NCBI GenBank assembly: GCA_937911445.1
Contig: CALDQY010000189.1
Coordinates: forward strand, 1 to 64,000
Direction: 5' to 3'
Length of the DNA: 64,000 nucleotides
Origin: an uncultured Rhodobiaceae bacterium
GTDB taxonomy: Archaea > Thermoplasmatota > Poseidoniia > Poseidoniales > Poseidoniaceae
Position 1 is the first letter of the stretch; each line of letters starts with the position of its first letter. Of this stretch, positions 9,514-18,263 are shown one piece after another. Under the pieces are notes generated by a model, which had not been told where the DNA came from, did no database searches, and was given only the letters and a program-made list of their open reading frames with translations. The translations under genes and the position numbers were made by a program.

Positions 9514-9879
9514 ATGGATATTGTAAACCGAATAGAAAACAAACTACTCAACCGAGTTGAAATCGACTTCAAGTGGAATCACAAGGGGTCAAAGACACCC
9601 TCGAAGAAGGACATCATGGATCTTGTCAAGACCCTTGAGCCCGGTTCCAATCCTGATTTTATCGTCGTAAAGAACTGCAAGACTCGCTATGGACAAGCTT
9701 TGACAACAGGTCAAGCACTCATCTACGAATCTGCTGAGGCCATGAAGGTCGAACCAGAATACATTCACGAACGCCACAAGGGTTTCCGAAGTGGTAACGC
9801 AACCGAAGCGGTCGCTGAAGAGGCTGCTGAAGAGGCTGCTGAAGAGGCTGCTGAAGAAACAGAGGACGGTGGTGAATGA
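9514..9879 (+). CDS. rps24e: Small ribosomal subunit protein S24e
   Basis: A 121-aa S24e. The ferredoxin-like core is recognisable from the start ([17 protein letters not shown]) through [20 protein letters not shown]. The core is followed by an acidic tail made of three exact 12-bp DNA repeats (9817-9852) that encode E-E-A-A units, ending in EETEDGGE. Such an acidic, low-complexity tail is not part of the family core and may be lineage-specific. Its stop codon overlaps the start of S27ae. Confidence 0.93.
   Translation: MDIVNRIENKLLNRVEIDFKWNHKGSKTPSKKDIMDLVKTLEPGSNPDFIVVKNCKTRYGQALTTGQALIYESAEAMKVEPEYIHERHKGFRSGNATEAVAEEAAEEAAEEAAEETEDGGE
9817..9852 (+). repeat. Three tandem 12-bp repeats in the rps24e tail
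   Basis: GAAGAGGCTGCT occurs three times head to tail and is followed by a partial copy, all in frame. Each unit encodes Glu-Glu-Ala-Ala. The perfect repetition suggests recent slippage-driven expansion. Confidence 0.8.
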
Positions 9880-10049
9880 TGGGAGAACCAAATCCAAAGG
9901 CAAAGTGGTCGAAGTATGCAATCTCTGAGGATGGTACACTCGAGCGCAAGGCTGAGCACTGTCCAAACTGTGGTCCTGGTGTCTTCCTAGGCACACACGC
10001 TGACCGCAAGACTTGTGGCCGTTGCGGCTACTCTGTCAAAAACGAGTGA
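9876..10049 (+). CDS. rps27ae: Small ribosomal subunit protein S27ae
   Basis: A 57-aa zinc-ribbon protein, the archaeal counterpart of the ribosomal half of the eukaryotic ubiquitin-S27a fusion. The core reads [20 protein letters not shown], and two C-x2-C pairs (CPNC and CGRC) coordinate zinc. The start ATG at 9876 overlaps the rps24e stop (ATGATG), and ATG 9879 is an equally possible start. It is followed by no further operon gene, and its last 22 bp overlap the convergent gene ending at 10028. Confidence 0.9.
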   Translation: MMGEPNPKAKWSKYAISEDGTLERKAEHCPNCGPGVFLGTHADRKTCGRCGYSVKNE

Positions 10050-10969
10050 GTTAACACTCCATCGTTTGTGAGCATCCAAAGTTGCTCATCCTTGACCAAA
10101 TGCTGAACAACGACCTCGTTCTGGTTTGTTGTTTGAACACTGTTTTGCCTCAACTCAATTTCCTCTCTCCAACCAGATAGAATCCACCTATCGTTCGTAT
10201 GGAGTGCGTGTTGAACTGGCCCCTTTGTGGCAAGGTCAGCCACTTTTTCTCCTGTTCTGTAAAGGCAACAACGCCCATCGTTCAATAAAAGGAGCCGTTC
10301 AGTTTCTGTTCCATGCACTTCTGAGAGAGCGCCCTCAATGTCAAAGTAGGAACTACCAATCTTACTTCCATCTTCTTTTGAAAGCCGCAAACATCCTCCC
10401 GCTCTTGACCACACTTCGATGGTCGTGGCAGTCTCATGGACAGAAACCGTCTCTTGGCTCATTGGTAGATGAGCGAGGTCAGGCCACTCTGGAGGCGGTG
10501 CCCTCCAGCGTTCCACTCCAGTGACATCAAAACCGTACACTCCACGATTCCAAAGAACGAACACAAACCCATCATCCATACTGCCTAAAGCAAGAGGCTC
10601 TGCATCGAGTACGTGAGCCCATGTTGCCCCCTCAGGTAGAATCGCATGCTCAAGGTTTCGAGCGACTCGTAAATCTCCACGTTCCACGCCGTCTCTAAAT
10701 GGTCGATTGAGTGGCAAACACCCCATTCTTGCTAGTAACAATTCACGATCAATCCATGTTGCAATAAGGACATCTCCAACCACAATCGCATGCTGGATGG
10801 ACATTGGAAATGGGCGAGCATGTTGTTCGAGTGGATTCCAATTTTCATCAAGACGGCAGAGTTCTCCATCAACTCCTATGGCTACAGCATAGACACCCTC
10901 TACATCGGGTGTTTCAATCAATTTGATTGTTCGGAACGGAAGGTTAGTTGAGTTTTCACCTTCGGCCAT
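10028..10969 (-). CDS. Hypothetical beta-propeller-like protein
   Basis: About 313 aa, starting at the MAEGENSTN methionine. The reading frame extends upstream to 11089, but that part would run into dtdA. The sequence is a string of short beta segments with Trp/Gly-rich turns ([45 protein letters not shown]). This resembles a degenerate PQQ/WD-type beta-propeller without a signal peptide. I do not recognise a family. It is divergent from dtdA across 67 bp and convergent with rps27ae. Confidence 0.6.
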   Translation of the reverse strand: MAEGENSTNLPFRTIKLIETPDVEGVYAVAIGVDGELCRLDENWNPLEQHARPFPMSIQHAIVVGDVLIATWIDRELLLARMGCLPLNRPFRDGVERGDLRVARNLEHAILPEGATWAHVLDAEPLALGSMDDGFVFVLWNRGVYGFDVTGVERWRAPPPEWPDLAHLPMSQETVSVHETATTIEVWSRAGGCLRLSKEDGSKIGSSYFDIEGALSEVHGTETERLLLLNDGRCCLYRTGEKVADLATKGPVQHALHTNDRWILSGWREEIELRQNSVQTTNQNEVVVQHLVKDEQLWMLTNDGVLTHSFLTE

Positions 10970-11036
10970 GAGTATTCGAGTGAGGGGTTCCTTGTCAATA
11001 CTCGCTTTCAAGAAGTCCACCCACCTCGGCCAGAAC

Positions 11037-11993
11037 ATGTCCGACGTTGTTCTGATTGCAGTGAACAGCGATGATATTGCTTCTACCAATCAAGCGAAGT
11101 TTCTTCTCGAAAACCATCAGTGGTCGGAATGTGACGTTGTGGAATCTCAACCAGCGTTTGCGATAGGTAATGTCCGCATGTGGTTTTTACCAGAACGAAT
11201 ACTTTGGGAGGACCATCTCGACCGACGCTGGAATGATGCTACCAAGGAAACAGTGCGTGAAGTCATTTTTCCATCAAGACATGCTGCAGTAAGTGGAAAA
11301 CCATGTCTTACATTGCATCCAATTGGCGTACCTCACCACCCACTCGGAGAGGAACCACCATTCGGTGGTCGTTCAGGTTTTGCTCCTCCTCCGAACCCTC
11401 GTATCGCACCTTGGTGGAGGCTTCTTCATCAAAAGTGGGAAGAGGATGCCATTCCTGATTTCTCACTCTCACTTGAAGTGACACATCATGGTCCAATCCT
11501 CGATGTACCAGCACTGTTCATTGAGGTTGGTTCAACAGAAAAATACTGGCCGAATGAGGAAGCTGCTTTACTCCTTTCAGAGGTGATTGCAGAAGGTCTC
11601 GGCTTTCGAGATGGATTCACGAATGAATGTTGGAGTTCAAGACATGTTGGAGAACCAGTTCTTGTGACTCTTGGAGGTGGACATTACGCCCCGAAGGCGA
11701 ACAAATTAGGTTTGGAAAACAACGTATGGATTGGACATATGCTAGCGAATCATTCCTTGCCGTTCGGTTCACAAGACGATCCAGGTATTCTTTGGAAACA
11801 ATCGATTGATGCAGCACTTGCATCTACTAAATTGGCATTTCCAGGTGGAGTCATCGTCTGCAACATTGAAAAGAAATCGTTCAAAGGCTGGCAACGCCAA
11901 TTGATCTACAGTCATCTCGACTCCATCGGGGTCGAAGTTGTTCGAACCAATGCCTTCTTGGAAATGGTCAAAGGATGTCGTGAAGTCCGGTAG
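11037..11993 (+). CDS. dtdA: D-aminoacyl-tRNA deacylase (archaeal/plant DtdA type)
   Basis: A 318-aa zinc-dependent enzyme that hydrolyses D-amino acids from mischarged tRNA. Family hallmarks are LEVTHHGP followed by ALFIEVGSTEKYW in the middle and the LGGGHYAPK motif near the C-terminus. The upstream in-frame extension to 10923 lacks family similarity and overlaps the divergent gene, so ATG 11037 is chosen. The proline dehydrogenase gene follows 17 bp later, probably in the same transcript. It is unrelated to bacterial Dtd1. Confidence 0.9.
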   Translation: MSDVVLIAVNSDDIASTNQAKFLLENHQWSECDVVESQPAFAIGNVRMWFLPERILWEDHLDRRWNDATKETVREVIFPSRHAAVSGKPCLTLHPIGVPHHPLGEEPPFGGRSGFAPPPNPRIAPWWRLLHQKWEEDAIPDFSLSLEVTHHGPILDVPALFIEVGSTEKYWPNEEAALLLSEVIAEGLGFRDGFTNECWSSRHVGEPVLVTLGGGHYAPKANKLGLENNVWIGHMLANHSLPFGSQDDPGILWKQSIDAALASTKLAFPGGVIVCNIEKKSFKGWQRQLIYSHLDSIGVEVVRTNAFLEMVKGCREVR

Positions 11994-12010
11994 GGTAAGG
12001 AGGTTGGTTC

Positions 12011-12979
12011 ATGCTGTCAAAACTCATCGTCGCAATGACGCTACGTATGCCACGTTGGTTTGTACGTTGGGTTTCACGTCGCTACGTTGCAGGATCAACT
12101 CTGGATGATGCAGTAACGGTCATGAAACGATTGGAGTCCGAGGGCGCATGCTTTACCATCGATGTTCTTGGTGAAGAAATCTCCTCTTTAGACGAAGCAC
12201 AATTCTTCCTCGATGAATACGTTCGTGTCATGCAGGCAATTGTCGAAAACGACTTTGATGCCAACCTTTCGATTAAGCCGACGGCATTCGGATTGCTCAT
12301 CGACAAGGACAAAGGCATGGAGAACATTGAATCCCTTGTCCGTCAAGCTGCCGAACATGATATGTTTGTCCGTTTAGATATGGAAGATCATCGTGTTACC
12401 ACAGAAACCATTCAAGTTGTTCTCGATTTGCATGAGAAGGGCTTGACAAATGTCGGAACAGTCCTCCAAGGTCGTTTACATCGAACACCAGATGACATCG
12501 GGGAAGTTGGTGAAGCCATCGGTCCACATGCTGATTACCGAATTTGCAAAGGAATCTATCTCGAACCTGAAGAGATCGCCTATACAACACGAACAGATAT
12601 CCGCAACAAAACCAATGACGCCATCAGGATGGCGTTGGAACACGGTGCCTATGTTGGAATTGCATCGCACGATGTCCCAGTTGTCGATTATTCCCTCGAT
12701 GTTCTGAAGGAATTCAACATGGGTCCATCGATTGACGATCCGAGAAAAAACGCAGGAGCCCCGAGAAAAGGAAAGGGCCCGGGTTACGAATTCCAAATGC
12801 TGCTTGGCGTACGTGGCCCTATGCGACGAAGACTCACAAAGCAAGGACACCGTACTCGAGTCTACATTCCATACGGAGAAAAGTGGTATGAGTACAGCAT
12901 ACGGCGACTACAAGAAAATCCGACCATCGGATTGCAGATTGCCAAGGCATTTTTGATGCCTTGGACAAACCGTCCATAA
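12011..12979 (+). CDS. Proline dehydrogenase (monofunctional)
   Basis: A 322-aa FAD-dependent PRODH that oxidises proline to pyrroline-5-carboxylate and passes electrons to a quinone. Recognisable elements of the TIM barrel are LSIKPTAFGL, FVRLDMEDHRVT, RICKGIYLEPEEIAY, FEFQMLLGVRG-like YEFQMLLGVRG, and the C-terminal RVYIPYGEKWYEYSIRRLQE. The size fits the single-domain enzyme, not the bacterial PutA fusion. A P5C dehydrogenase is not adjacent. A Shine-Dalgarno (AGGAGG, 11998-12003) precedes the ATG. The role is probably catabolism of proline released from peptides. Confidence 0.9.
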   Translation: MLSKLIVAMTLRMPRWFVRWVSRRYVAGSTLDDAVTVMKRLESEGACFTIDVLGEEISSLDEAQFFLDEYVRVMQAIVENDFDANLSIKPTAFGLLIDKDKGMENIESLVRQAAEHDMFVRLDMEDHRVTTETIQVVLDLHEKGLTNVGTVLQGRLHRTPDDIGEVGEAIGPHADYRICKGIYLEPEEIAYTTRTDIRNKTNDAIRMALEHGAYVGIASHDVPVVDYSLDVLKEFNMGPSIDDPRKNAGAPRKGKGPGYEFQMLLGVRGPMRRRLTKQGHRTRVYIPYGEKWYEYSIRRLQENPTIGLQIAKAFLMPWTNRP

Positions 12980-13750
12980 TCACTTTCGGGCCTTTTTCTT
13001 CTTGCGCTTGTTTGACGGTTTGACTCGCTTCTTGATTTGCTCTTTTGGCAAGATTGGATTTGGATTGAAACCAAGGCGACCCTCTTTCCAGGCTTGACGT
13101 CGCTCTCTTGGCGTCTTTGGTTCGAATCGTTCTGGTCTTGGTGGTTCATGCAAATACATTCTCTTAATGTTGGACGCATCGACTGTGCCTCGTAATGTCC
13201 GTCCTTCACCTGTATGGATTGCACGAATGCGCCATGTCTGGACGCCAATGTCGAGCAGTGTTCCTGCTTTGAAAGACGTACCTTCTTCCACGATGAGTAC
13301 ATCAGGTGTTGAGAATTCGCCTCGAGTCTTCGTGATTTTGACTCGAAGCATATCTTGACGCAACGCAACTGCTCGAACAAGATTGCTGGCCTCGATTTCC
13401 TCAACTGATCCTTTTTCAGATTCGAGTCGAGTTATTCTCCAAGCCATTTCATCGTGTTCGAAAACATCGTTGAGTTCCAACCATTCATCAGCGTCGAGAT
13501 CGATTGTCGCCATGTATGATTCAGGACCATCGGTTAGCATGAACGGTACACGCTTCAACGGAGGTGCTCGGAATTGAATTTCATGAACGGTGGAACATGC
13601 CTCACATCGCAACAAGTAATCCTTGCCTCGGCCGATTTCTTTTTCCTTGAGAATTTGGTGACCTGTCACATCTTCGCAATTAGGACAAAGAACAGCGTTT
13701 TCGATGACCTCGTCGTCATCGAAGTCGTCTTCATAGAATTCGTCATCCAT
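12980..13750 (-). CDS. HVO_0476-family zinc finger protein
   Basis: A 256-aa archaeal protein. An acidic N-terminus (MDDEFYEDDFDDDE) is followed by a zinc ribbon with two Cys pairs (CPNC and CEAC) and a conserved beta-rich core about regulating charge or size (TRLESEKGSVEEIEASNL). It ends in a strongly basic KKRVKPSNKRKKKKARK tail that could bind RNA or ribosomes. The reading frame extends upstream to 13879, but the MDDEFYEDD start keeps it clear of the divergent methyltransferase. The molecular function of the family is unknown. The stop is adjacent to the end of the PRODH gene. Confidence 0.8.
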   Translation of the reverse strand: MDDEFYEDDFDDDEVIENAVLCPNCEDVTGHQILKEKEIGRGKDYLLRCEACSTVHEIQFRAPPLKRVPFMLTDGPESYMATIDLDADEWLELNDVFEHDEMAWRITRLESEKGSVEEIEASNLVRAVALRQDMLRVKITKTRGEFSTPDVLIVEEGTSFKAGTLLDIGVQTWRIRAIHTGEGRTLRGTVDASNIKRMYLHEPPRPERFEPKTPRERRQAWKEGRLGFNPNPILPKEQIKKRVKPSNKRKKKKARK

Positions 13751-13844
13751 GCTTCTCAGGTTGCTCTCGAAGCATGCCCCCTTTGAATCCACCGCATGTG
13801 GTACCGTCACAGTCTTCAAAACAAGCCGCTGTTGTGGTCTTTCC

Positions 13845-14561
13845 ATGAGCGAGGTTGGGCGTGACCAAGTTTTACCCACGCTCTTGAATGCAGATCATGG
13901 TCGTTCCCGTGACGAACCTGAAATCGCAGCGAACATTGCTACACAACTGGAGCACATGGGATTGTCAACATGGTCAATTTCTGTCTTGCGTCGATTGCGT
14001 GATGCCATTGGCCGCCAAGAACCAGACCGAGTTCTCGAAGTTGGAGGAAGTATCGGACATCGCTCTGCATGGTTGTACGACTTGTTTGCTGAACGTCCAG
14101 TCTCTCGTTTCGATATCATCGAACAAGGAGCAAAATTTGGGGTCATTCTCCATCGACTTCAAACACGATACGATGCATCATCGTGGTCAAACATCATTGT
14201 CAATGACTTTGCGACTCTGTGTGCTGAAGAAAAAGCTTGGAAACTAACAACTGCTTCCGGAGTAGGTGCCGATGAACGTCGCCTTTCCGAAGCCTACGAT
14301 GCAATCATTGTTGACGCACCTCTCAGTCGATTAGCTAATGATTTGCAACATGCTATGGGTTTGCTTTCCAACAACGGTGTTCTCTACACAACGGAACCAG
14401 AAACACCTGTCGGAGAGTACGATGAACTTGATGATGATGGGAAAGCGAAGGTCGATGGATTCAATGCATGGATTAAATTCGTGCAAGAATCTCAACCGAA
14501 CTATCACATGGCTTTTGTCCCGCTCTTCGGTGGGACCATTGTTGCCTTCTTCAAGCGGTAG
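13845..14561 (+). CDS. SAM-dependent methyltransferase, O-methyltransferase-like
   Basis: About 238 aa with a Rossmann methyltransferase core. Motif I is VLEVGGSIGHRSAWL, followed by an acidic FDIIEQG and the AYDAIIVDAPLSRLA motif that resembles the post-I/IV region of class I enzymes. The organisation resembles the catechol-O-methyltransferase or TrmK-like groups, but the substrate cannot be assigned. ATG 13845 is chosen because the upstream extension overlaps the start region of the divergent zinc protein. The 3' end overlaps the convergent subtilase by 11 bp. Confidence 0.75.
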   Translation: MSEVGRDQVLPTLLNADHGRSRDEPEIAANIATQLEHMGLSTWSISVLRRLRDAIGRQEPDRVLEVGGSIGHRSAWLYDLFAERPVSRFDIIEQGAKFGVILHRLQTRYDASSWSNIIVNDFATLCAEEKAWKLTTASGVGADERRLSEAYDAIIVDAPLSRLANDLQHAMGLLSNNGVLYTTEPETPVGEYDELDDDGKAKVDGFNAWIKFVQESQPNYHMAFVPLFGGTIVAFFKR

Positions 14562-15690
14562 ATTGTTGTCCAGCTAATTCTAAGAGGGCCTCAATATCGA
14601 GCAAACCGTATCCATAGTCGTCATCATGATCAGACTGCCCGTCCTGTGGTTGAACGGATTGCATAATCCAGTCTTTGACCTCATCAATGGTTGAAACATC
14701 TCCTGATGTTCCATTGCTCGCAAGTTCGGGGTGGGCCTCGAGCAGTATGGCTATGGCACCTGTAACATAAACCGTGGCAGCACTGGTGCCGCTGGATGAG
14801 GACCATGTTCCTTGTGTGTTGAGAACGGGTACGTCTTTTGCAGGTGCGACCAGTTCAGGTTTCTTATCTGGGTCGCCACGTGGCAACTTGAACGGTAGTG
14901 CACTGAACCCGTTGTTTCCTGTTGAAGACTTTGCCCAATGATCTCCCGATAGGGTTACGCCTCCAACACATATCACGCGACGTTCACTCCCGGGTGAAGC
15001 AACATCCCCATCGTCATTTTCACCACCATCATTACCTGCGGCTGCCACAACAAATATTCCACGAGCAGTAGCATCGTTTACTGAGTCTTCAATGGTCCTG
15101 CCATTTGAACTTGGTAACGGAAACAAATCTTGCCCCCCACCCAACGAGAGGGAGATGATGCTCACGTTTTGACCGATGCACCAATCGATTCCTGCCACGA
15201 CGTCTTCCTCATATCCAGACCCATTGGCAAGCAGTGCTTTGGCAACGTAGAGGTTCACGTCTTTTGCGATTCCGTTAATCCAACCATTTGCCACGAGGAT
15301 TCCTGCCATGTTCGTCCCATGACCATGATCGTCGTATGGATTGGATTTACCTTGAACAATATCAACCCACGCTGCCACATCAAAACCTTCCAAATCTGGG
15401 TGATTCAATTCCATACCCGTGTCGACAATGCACACATTGACTCCAGAGCCAGAATAACCGCTTGGAAGGTTGATGAGTTCTCTGTAGGTTTGTTCAGATT
15501 CAATCAGAGCATCGCTCGGTTTGACAAATGTCAGTCCATCACCTGCGATGATGTTGTAAGCAAAGCCTGCTACCAGGATGAGAAGTACGGCAGTGGCAAC
15601 GCTCACAATGCGTCGAACGATTTCAAGGTCCCTTTCCAGTTGCGGAGATAGGCCCTCGTCTTTTGCATCTGTATCATGATTCCCTGTCAC
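14551..15690 (-). CDS. Membrane-anchored subtilisin-like serine protease (S8)
   Basis: A 379-aa subtilase. One hydrophobic segment at about residues 28-46 acts as signal anchor, so the protease domain is placed outside. The triad is present: Asp90 in VCIVDTGMELNHPDL, His124 in HGHGTNMAG and Ser303 in SSSSGTSAATV, with oxyanion Asn220 in VAAAGND. There is no long C-terminal extension, unlike the second subtilase at 24416. It is followed on the same strand by nothing coupled, and the cysteine desulfurase lies just upstream (9 bp gap), suggesting one transcript. The likely role is extracellular protein turnover. Confidence 0.9.
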   Translation of the reverse strand: MTGNHDTDAKDEGLSPQLERDLEIVRRIVSVATAVLLILVAGFAYNIIAGDGLTFVKPSDALIESEQTYRELINLPSGYSGSGVNVCIVDTGMELNHPDLEGFDVAAWVDIVQGKSNPYDDHGHGTNMAGILVANGWINGIAKDVNLYVAKALLANGSGYEEDVVAGIDWCIGQNVSIISLSLGGGQDLFPLPSSNGRTIEDSVNDATARGIFVVAAAGNDGGENDDGDVASPGSERRVICVGGVTLSGDHWAKSSTGNNGFSALPFKLPRGDPDKKPELVAPAKDVPVLNTQGTWSSSSGTSAATVYVTGAIAILLEAHPELASNGTSGDVSTIDEVKDWIMQSVQPQDGQSDHDDDYGYGLLDIEALLELAGQQSTA

Positions 15691-15699
15691 GACAACCCC

Positions 15700-16923
15700 T
15701 CACTGAAATGCCTGAACTGCTTCTGAAAACGTATCGACAAAACGCTTGACGTCCTCCTCAGTGTTGTAGAAATAAGCAGAGGCTCTCAATGAGCCATTGT
15801 ACCCTCTGTCATTGAACCAAGAATGAACACAGTGCTGGCCAGATCGAACCATGACGCCCGATACCTCGTCAAGAAGCAATGCGATGTCATGTGCGGGAAG
15901 CTTTTCATCAAGAAGCAATGAACAGATTCCTCCACGTTTGGATGCATCTTCTGGGCCTATGATTGAAACACCATCCAAATCTTTGACTCCATCTGACATA
16001 ATTCTGTTCAAATGAATCTCATGTTCGTGTATTTGTTCCATATCGAGACTTGTTAGGTAATCAATGGCAGCTCCGGTCGCCATCATGCCTGCAAAATGAC
16101 CGAGGCCACCCTCAAACTTGGAAGGTGTTGTGGCCCATTCAACACCATCATAGTGAGAAGTCTTGACCGTCTGTCCTCCAGATTGTATGGTGCGCATGGA
16201 ATTGAGCAACTCCTCTCTACCCCAAAGACCTCCCATTCCTGACGGTCCGAGCATTTTGTGAATTGAAAACGCAAAGAAATCGATGCCCATCTCTTGCACA
16301 TCGACCGGCATGTGTGGAGCAGATTGAGCACCGTCAACACAGACAAGGGCGTCAAAATCTCTCGCAATTTTTGTGATTTCCCGGATTGGAATTTCGATTC
16401 CATCGAGATTACCAACTTGGCTAACAGAAACCATTCTCAACTTACTACCTGCTTCTGCGCACATGTGTTCAAAGGCTTCGATATCGAACGTGTTGTCCTC
16501 ATGTGAAGTCACGACGCGATGGTCGATACCCTGCTCTTCTTCGAGTTGGAGCCAAGGGACAAGATTCGAGTTGTGTTCTCTATCTGTTGTGAGAACAACA
16601 TCTCCTTTTTGCCATGACAATCCCTTTGCGACTTGATTGAGGCTATGGGTTGCATTACGTGTGAAGACGATTTCATTCTCGGATGGTGCGTTGAAAAACT
16701 GACCGAGTGTTCTCCTGGAATGTGCGATAGTTTTCGAAACAGTTGTACCAAATCGGTGAACTGAACGGCCTCCACAGCCTGGCGTTTTTGTGTAATAGTC
16801 TGAAATTGCATTGATAACGGAATGTGGCCGTAGAGTGACGCATGCATTGTCAAGATAGGCAACAGGTTGCTCCTCACACAATGCTGGGAAATCTTCGCGT
16901 CGTTTTGCTAAATCCATCACCAT
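15700..16923 (-). CDS. sufS: Cysteine desulfurase, SufS/CsdA class
   Basis: A 407-aa PLP enzyme that removes sulfur from cysteine as an enzyme-bound persulfide for Fe-S clusters or other sulfur uses. The start is conserved (YLDNACVTLRP), with the His-containing DREHNSNLVPW, PLP aspartate in VCVDGAQSAPHMPVD, Schiff-base Lys in FSIHKMLGP and active-site Cys in RSGQHCVHSWF. The second Met (16917) may be the real start, just past the overlap with the upstream membrane-protein gene. No sufBCD is adjacent in the window, so partner genes must be elsewhere. Confidence 0.9.
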   Translation of the reverse strand: MVMDLAKRREDFPALCEEQPVAYLDNACVTLRPHSVINAISDYYTKTPGCGGRSVHRFGTTVSKTIAHSRRTLGQFFNAPSENEIVFTRNATHSLNQVAKGLSWQKGDVVLTTDREHNSNLVPWLQLEEEQGIDHRVVTSHEDNTFDIEAFEHMCAEAGSKLRMVSVSQVGNLDGIEIPIREITKIARDFDALVCVDGAQSAPHMPVDVQEMGIDFFAFSIHKMLGPSGMGGLWGREELLNSMRTIQSGGQTVKTSHYDGVEWATTPSKFEGGLGHFAGMMATGAAIDYLTSLDMEQIHEHEIHLNRIMSDGVKDLDGVSIIGPEDASKRGGICSLLLDEKLPAHDIALLLDEVSGVMVRSGQHCVHSWFNDRGYNGSLRASAYFYNTEEDVKRFVDTFSEAVQAFQ

Positions 16924-17837
16924 GCCTCCTGATCGGGAGAAACTTCGAGAATCTTTGCTTTGCTCATGAGATCCTCATCTGCAGAAACAGCCGCCTTCGT
17001 TCGGACACGTGCTTCATTGCCAAGCATTCTCTGTGGGAACCAAACGGTCCACAATAGTAGTGGAATCGTCAGAATCGAGAAGAGAATGTGGAGCGTCAAA
17101 GCCCATGTTCGTGATCCTGTGCGTTCAGCGATGTATTGTGCGCCAGTCCAAGCGCTGAGCACGGCTAAAGTGGCCCAAGTTCCGCACACCAACGCCCATC
17201 CTCGCAACGAATGCTCAAGCATTGATTCTTCCATCACCCGAACATCTTCGTGCAAGTGGTGAGTCTCAACATGCAGGTCCCTTGTTTCACGCACTGCTTT
17301 GATGAAGAAGTAGAGGAAGAAAATGCACACTAACGTGATGAGGAACCCACCCATCATGTCTGATAGCGAAAGTCCAACAGGGAAGTTCTTGTTCGTTGAG
17401 TGGAAGAAAACCTGAGCTATTCCGAATCCTGCCCAAATCATCAGCAATGTGATTGTATGTGTCCGCATAATTGGGAACATTTGGATGAGCATGAACAGGA
17501 ACCATCCCCAAATCAGTATGGAAATAACCATCTGAAAGTAGGCCGTACTTCCAGCGATTTGAAGGCCTTCCAAACCTGCAATTTTCGCATTCCCTCCATC
17601 AAAGATATCCGCATTGAGAGCGCCGAGAAGAATCGCAAGCACTGCTGACAGAATTGCAATCGTAAATTGCGGATTCCAATCGGTACGAATCAATTTCAAC
17701 TGGAACATCAACTCTTGACGGATTTGTGGTATGAGTGGATGGAAATCGAAGAACTTCGGTTCAACTTTGACATCATTCAACCTGAATGGAAGTGCATCGT
17801 GAGATGCGTCATGGGTTGCTGACTCCCCACCGTCCAT
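16917..17837 (-). CDS. Six-TM membrane protein of unknown function
   Basis: A 306-aa protein with about six hydrophobic helices, including AILSAVLAILLGALNA, FQMVISILIWGWFLFML, GGFLITLVCIFFLYFFI and LHILFSILTIPLLLWTV. A cytoplasmic N-terminus has a PKFFDF region, and a charged helical segment rich in His and Glu (HVETHHLHEDVRVMEESM) lies between helices 4 and 5. I do not recognise the family. Its 3' end overlaps the start of sufS by a few bases, so the two are likely co-translated. Confidence 0.7.
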   Translation of the reverse strand: MDGGESATHDASHDALPFRLNDVKVEPKFFDFHPLIPQIRQELMFQLKLIRTDWNPQFTIAILSAVLAILLGALNADIFDGGNAKIAGLEGLQIAGSTAYFQMVISILIWGWFLFMLIQMFPIMRTHTITLLMIWAGFGIAQVFFHSTNKNFPVGLSLSDMMGGFLITLVCIFFLYFFIKAVRETRDLHVETHHLHEDVRVMEESMLEHSLRGWALVCGTWATLAVLSAWTGAQYIAERTGSRTWALTLHILFSILTIPLLLWTVWFPQRMLGNEARVRTKAAVSADEDLMSKAKILEVSPDQEAW

Positions 17838-17895
17838 GTCACCCCGTGAACGTCCCCCTTTGAGGTTCTTGCGTTCCTACATTGACAAGCGAGAG

Positions 17896-17905
17896 CGTTA
17901 AACCC
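17896..17905 (+). promoter_or_regulatory. Candidate TATA element for tRNA-Ser
   Basis: CGTTAAACCC lies about 27 bases upstream of the mature tRNA 5' end, preceded by purine-rich GCGAGAG, as expected for BRE plus TATA. The sequence is weaker than the tRNA-Thr element. Confidence 0.4.
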
Positions 17906-17930
17906 TGATGACGATTGGACAGAATTGCGA

Positions 17931-18016
17931 GCCGAGATCGCATAGCCTGGTAGTGCGCGCGACTGGAAATCGCGTGGGCCTGTCCCTCGGGAGTTCAAAT
18001 CTCTCTCTCGGCGCCA
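17931..18016 (+). tRNA. tRNA-Ser (anticodon GGA)
   Basis: An 86-nt gene including an encoded CCA. The 7-bp acceptor GCCGAGA/TCTCGGC is perfect. The anticodon stem CGCGA/TCGCG presents GGA at 17965-17967, and a long variable arm (GGGCCTGTCCC region) identifies a serine tRNA. The discriminator base is G. There is no intron. It reads serine codons UCC/UCU. Confidence 0.95.
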
Positions 18017-18057
18017 ATTCACATCCCTCTCGCCTGTTTTTGGAAGACGCGAAGCGG

Positions 18058-18063
18058 TTATAT
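18058..18063 (+). promoter_or_regulatory. TATA box of tRNA-Thr
   Basis: TTATAT within GCGAAGCGGTTATATCG, centred about 28 bases before the tRNA 5' end, with a purine-rich BRE-like GCGAAGCGG just upstream. This is the clearest archaeal promoter in the window. Confidence 0.7.
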
Positions 18064-18088
18064 CGAAATGCTTGGTGGCATGGACGCC

Positions 18089-18163
18089 GCCACCGTGGCT
18101 TAGTGGTATAGCACCTCATTGGTAATGAGGAGGTCGCGAGTTCGATCCTCGCCGGTGGCTCCA
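18089..18163 (+). tRNA. tRNA-Thr (anticodon GGT)
   Basis: A 75-nt gene including an encoded CCA. The acceptor GCCACCG/CGGTGGC, the anticodon stem CCTCA/TGAGG presenting GGT at 18121-18123, and a T-arm with TTCGATC are all normal. The discriminator base is T (U73), as usual for archaeal threonine tRNA. There is no intron. It has its own TATA box, so it is probably transcribed separately from tRNA-Ser. Confidence 0.95.
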
Positions 18164-18165
18164 CC

Positions 18166-18191
18166 ATCAAATCGACTTTTGATCGTCTTTT
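18166..18191 (+). terminator. Candidate terminator after tRNA-Thr
   Basis: ATCAAA (18166-18171) pairs with TTTGAT (18178-18183) across a 6-nt loop and is followed by CGTCTTTT. A hairpin plus T-run directly after the tRNA fits a transcript end. Confidence 0.45.
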
Positions 18192-18232
18192 GCTCGGTAA
18201 ACATTAAGAGTTGTCGGGATTGAATTCGTTGT

Positions 18233-18250
18233 GAAGAAGGGGACTTCTTC
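18233..18250 (+). promoter_or_regulatory. Perfect 7-bp hairpin in the leader of the small coiled-coil gene
   Basis: GAAGAAG (18233-18239) and CTTCTTC (18244-18250) flank a GGGA loop, 13 bases before the ATG at 18264. It could affect translation initiation. The role is unknown. Confidence 0.4.
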
Positions 18251-18263
18251 GGATGGGAAATAC

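Noticed and set aside
10923..11036. N-terminal extension of dtdA, and the matching extension of the divergent gene up to 11089.
   Set aside because: The two extensions overlap each other and neither has family similarity; internal ATGs at 11037 and 10969 fit better.
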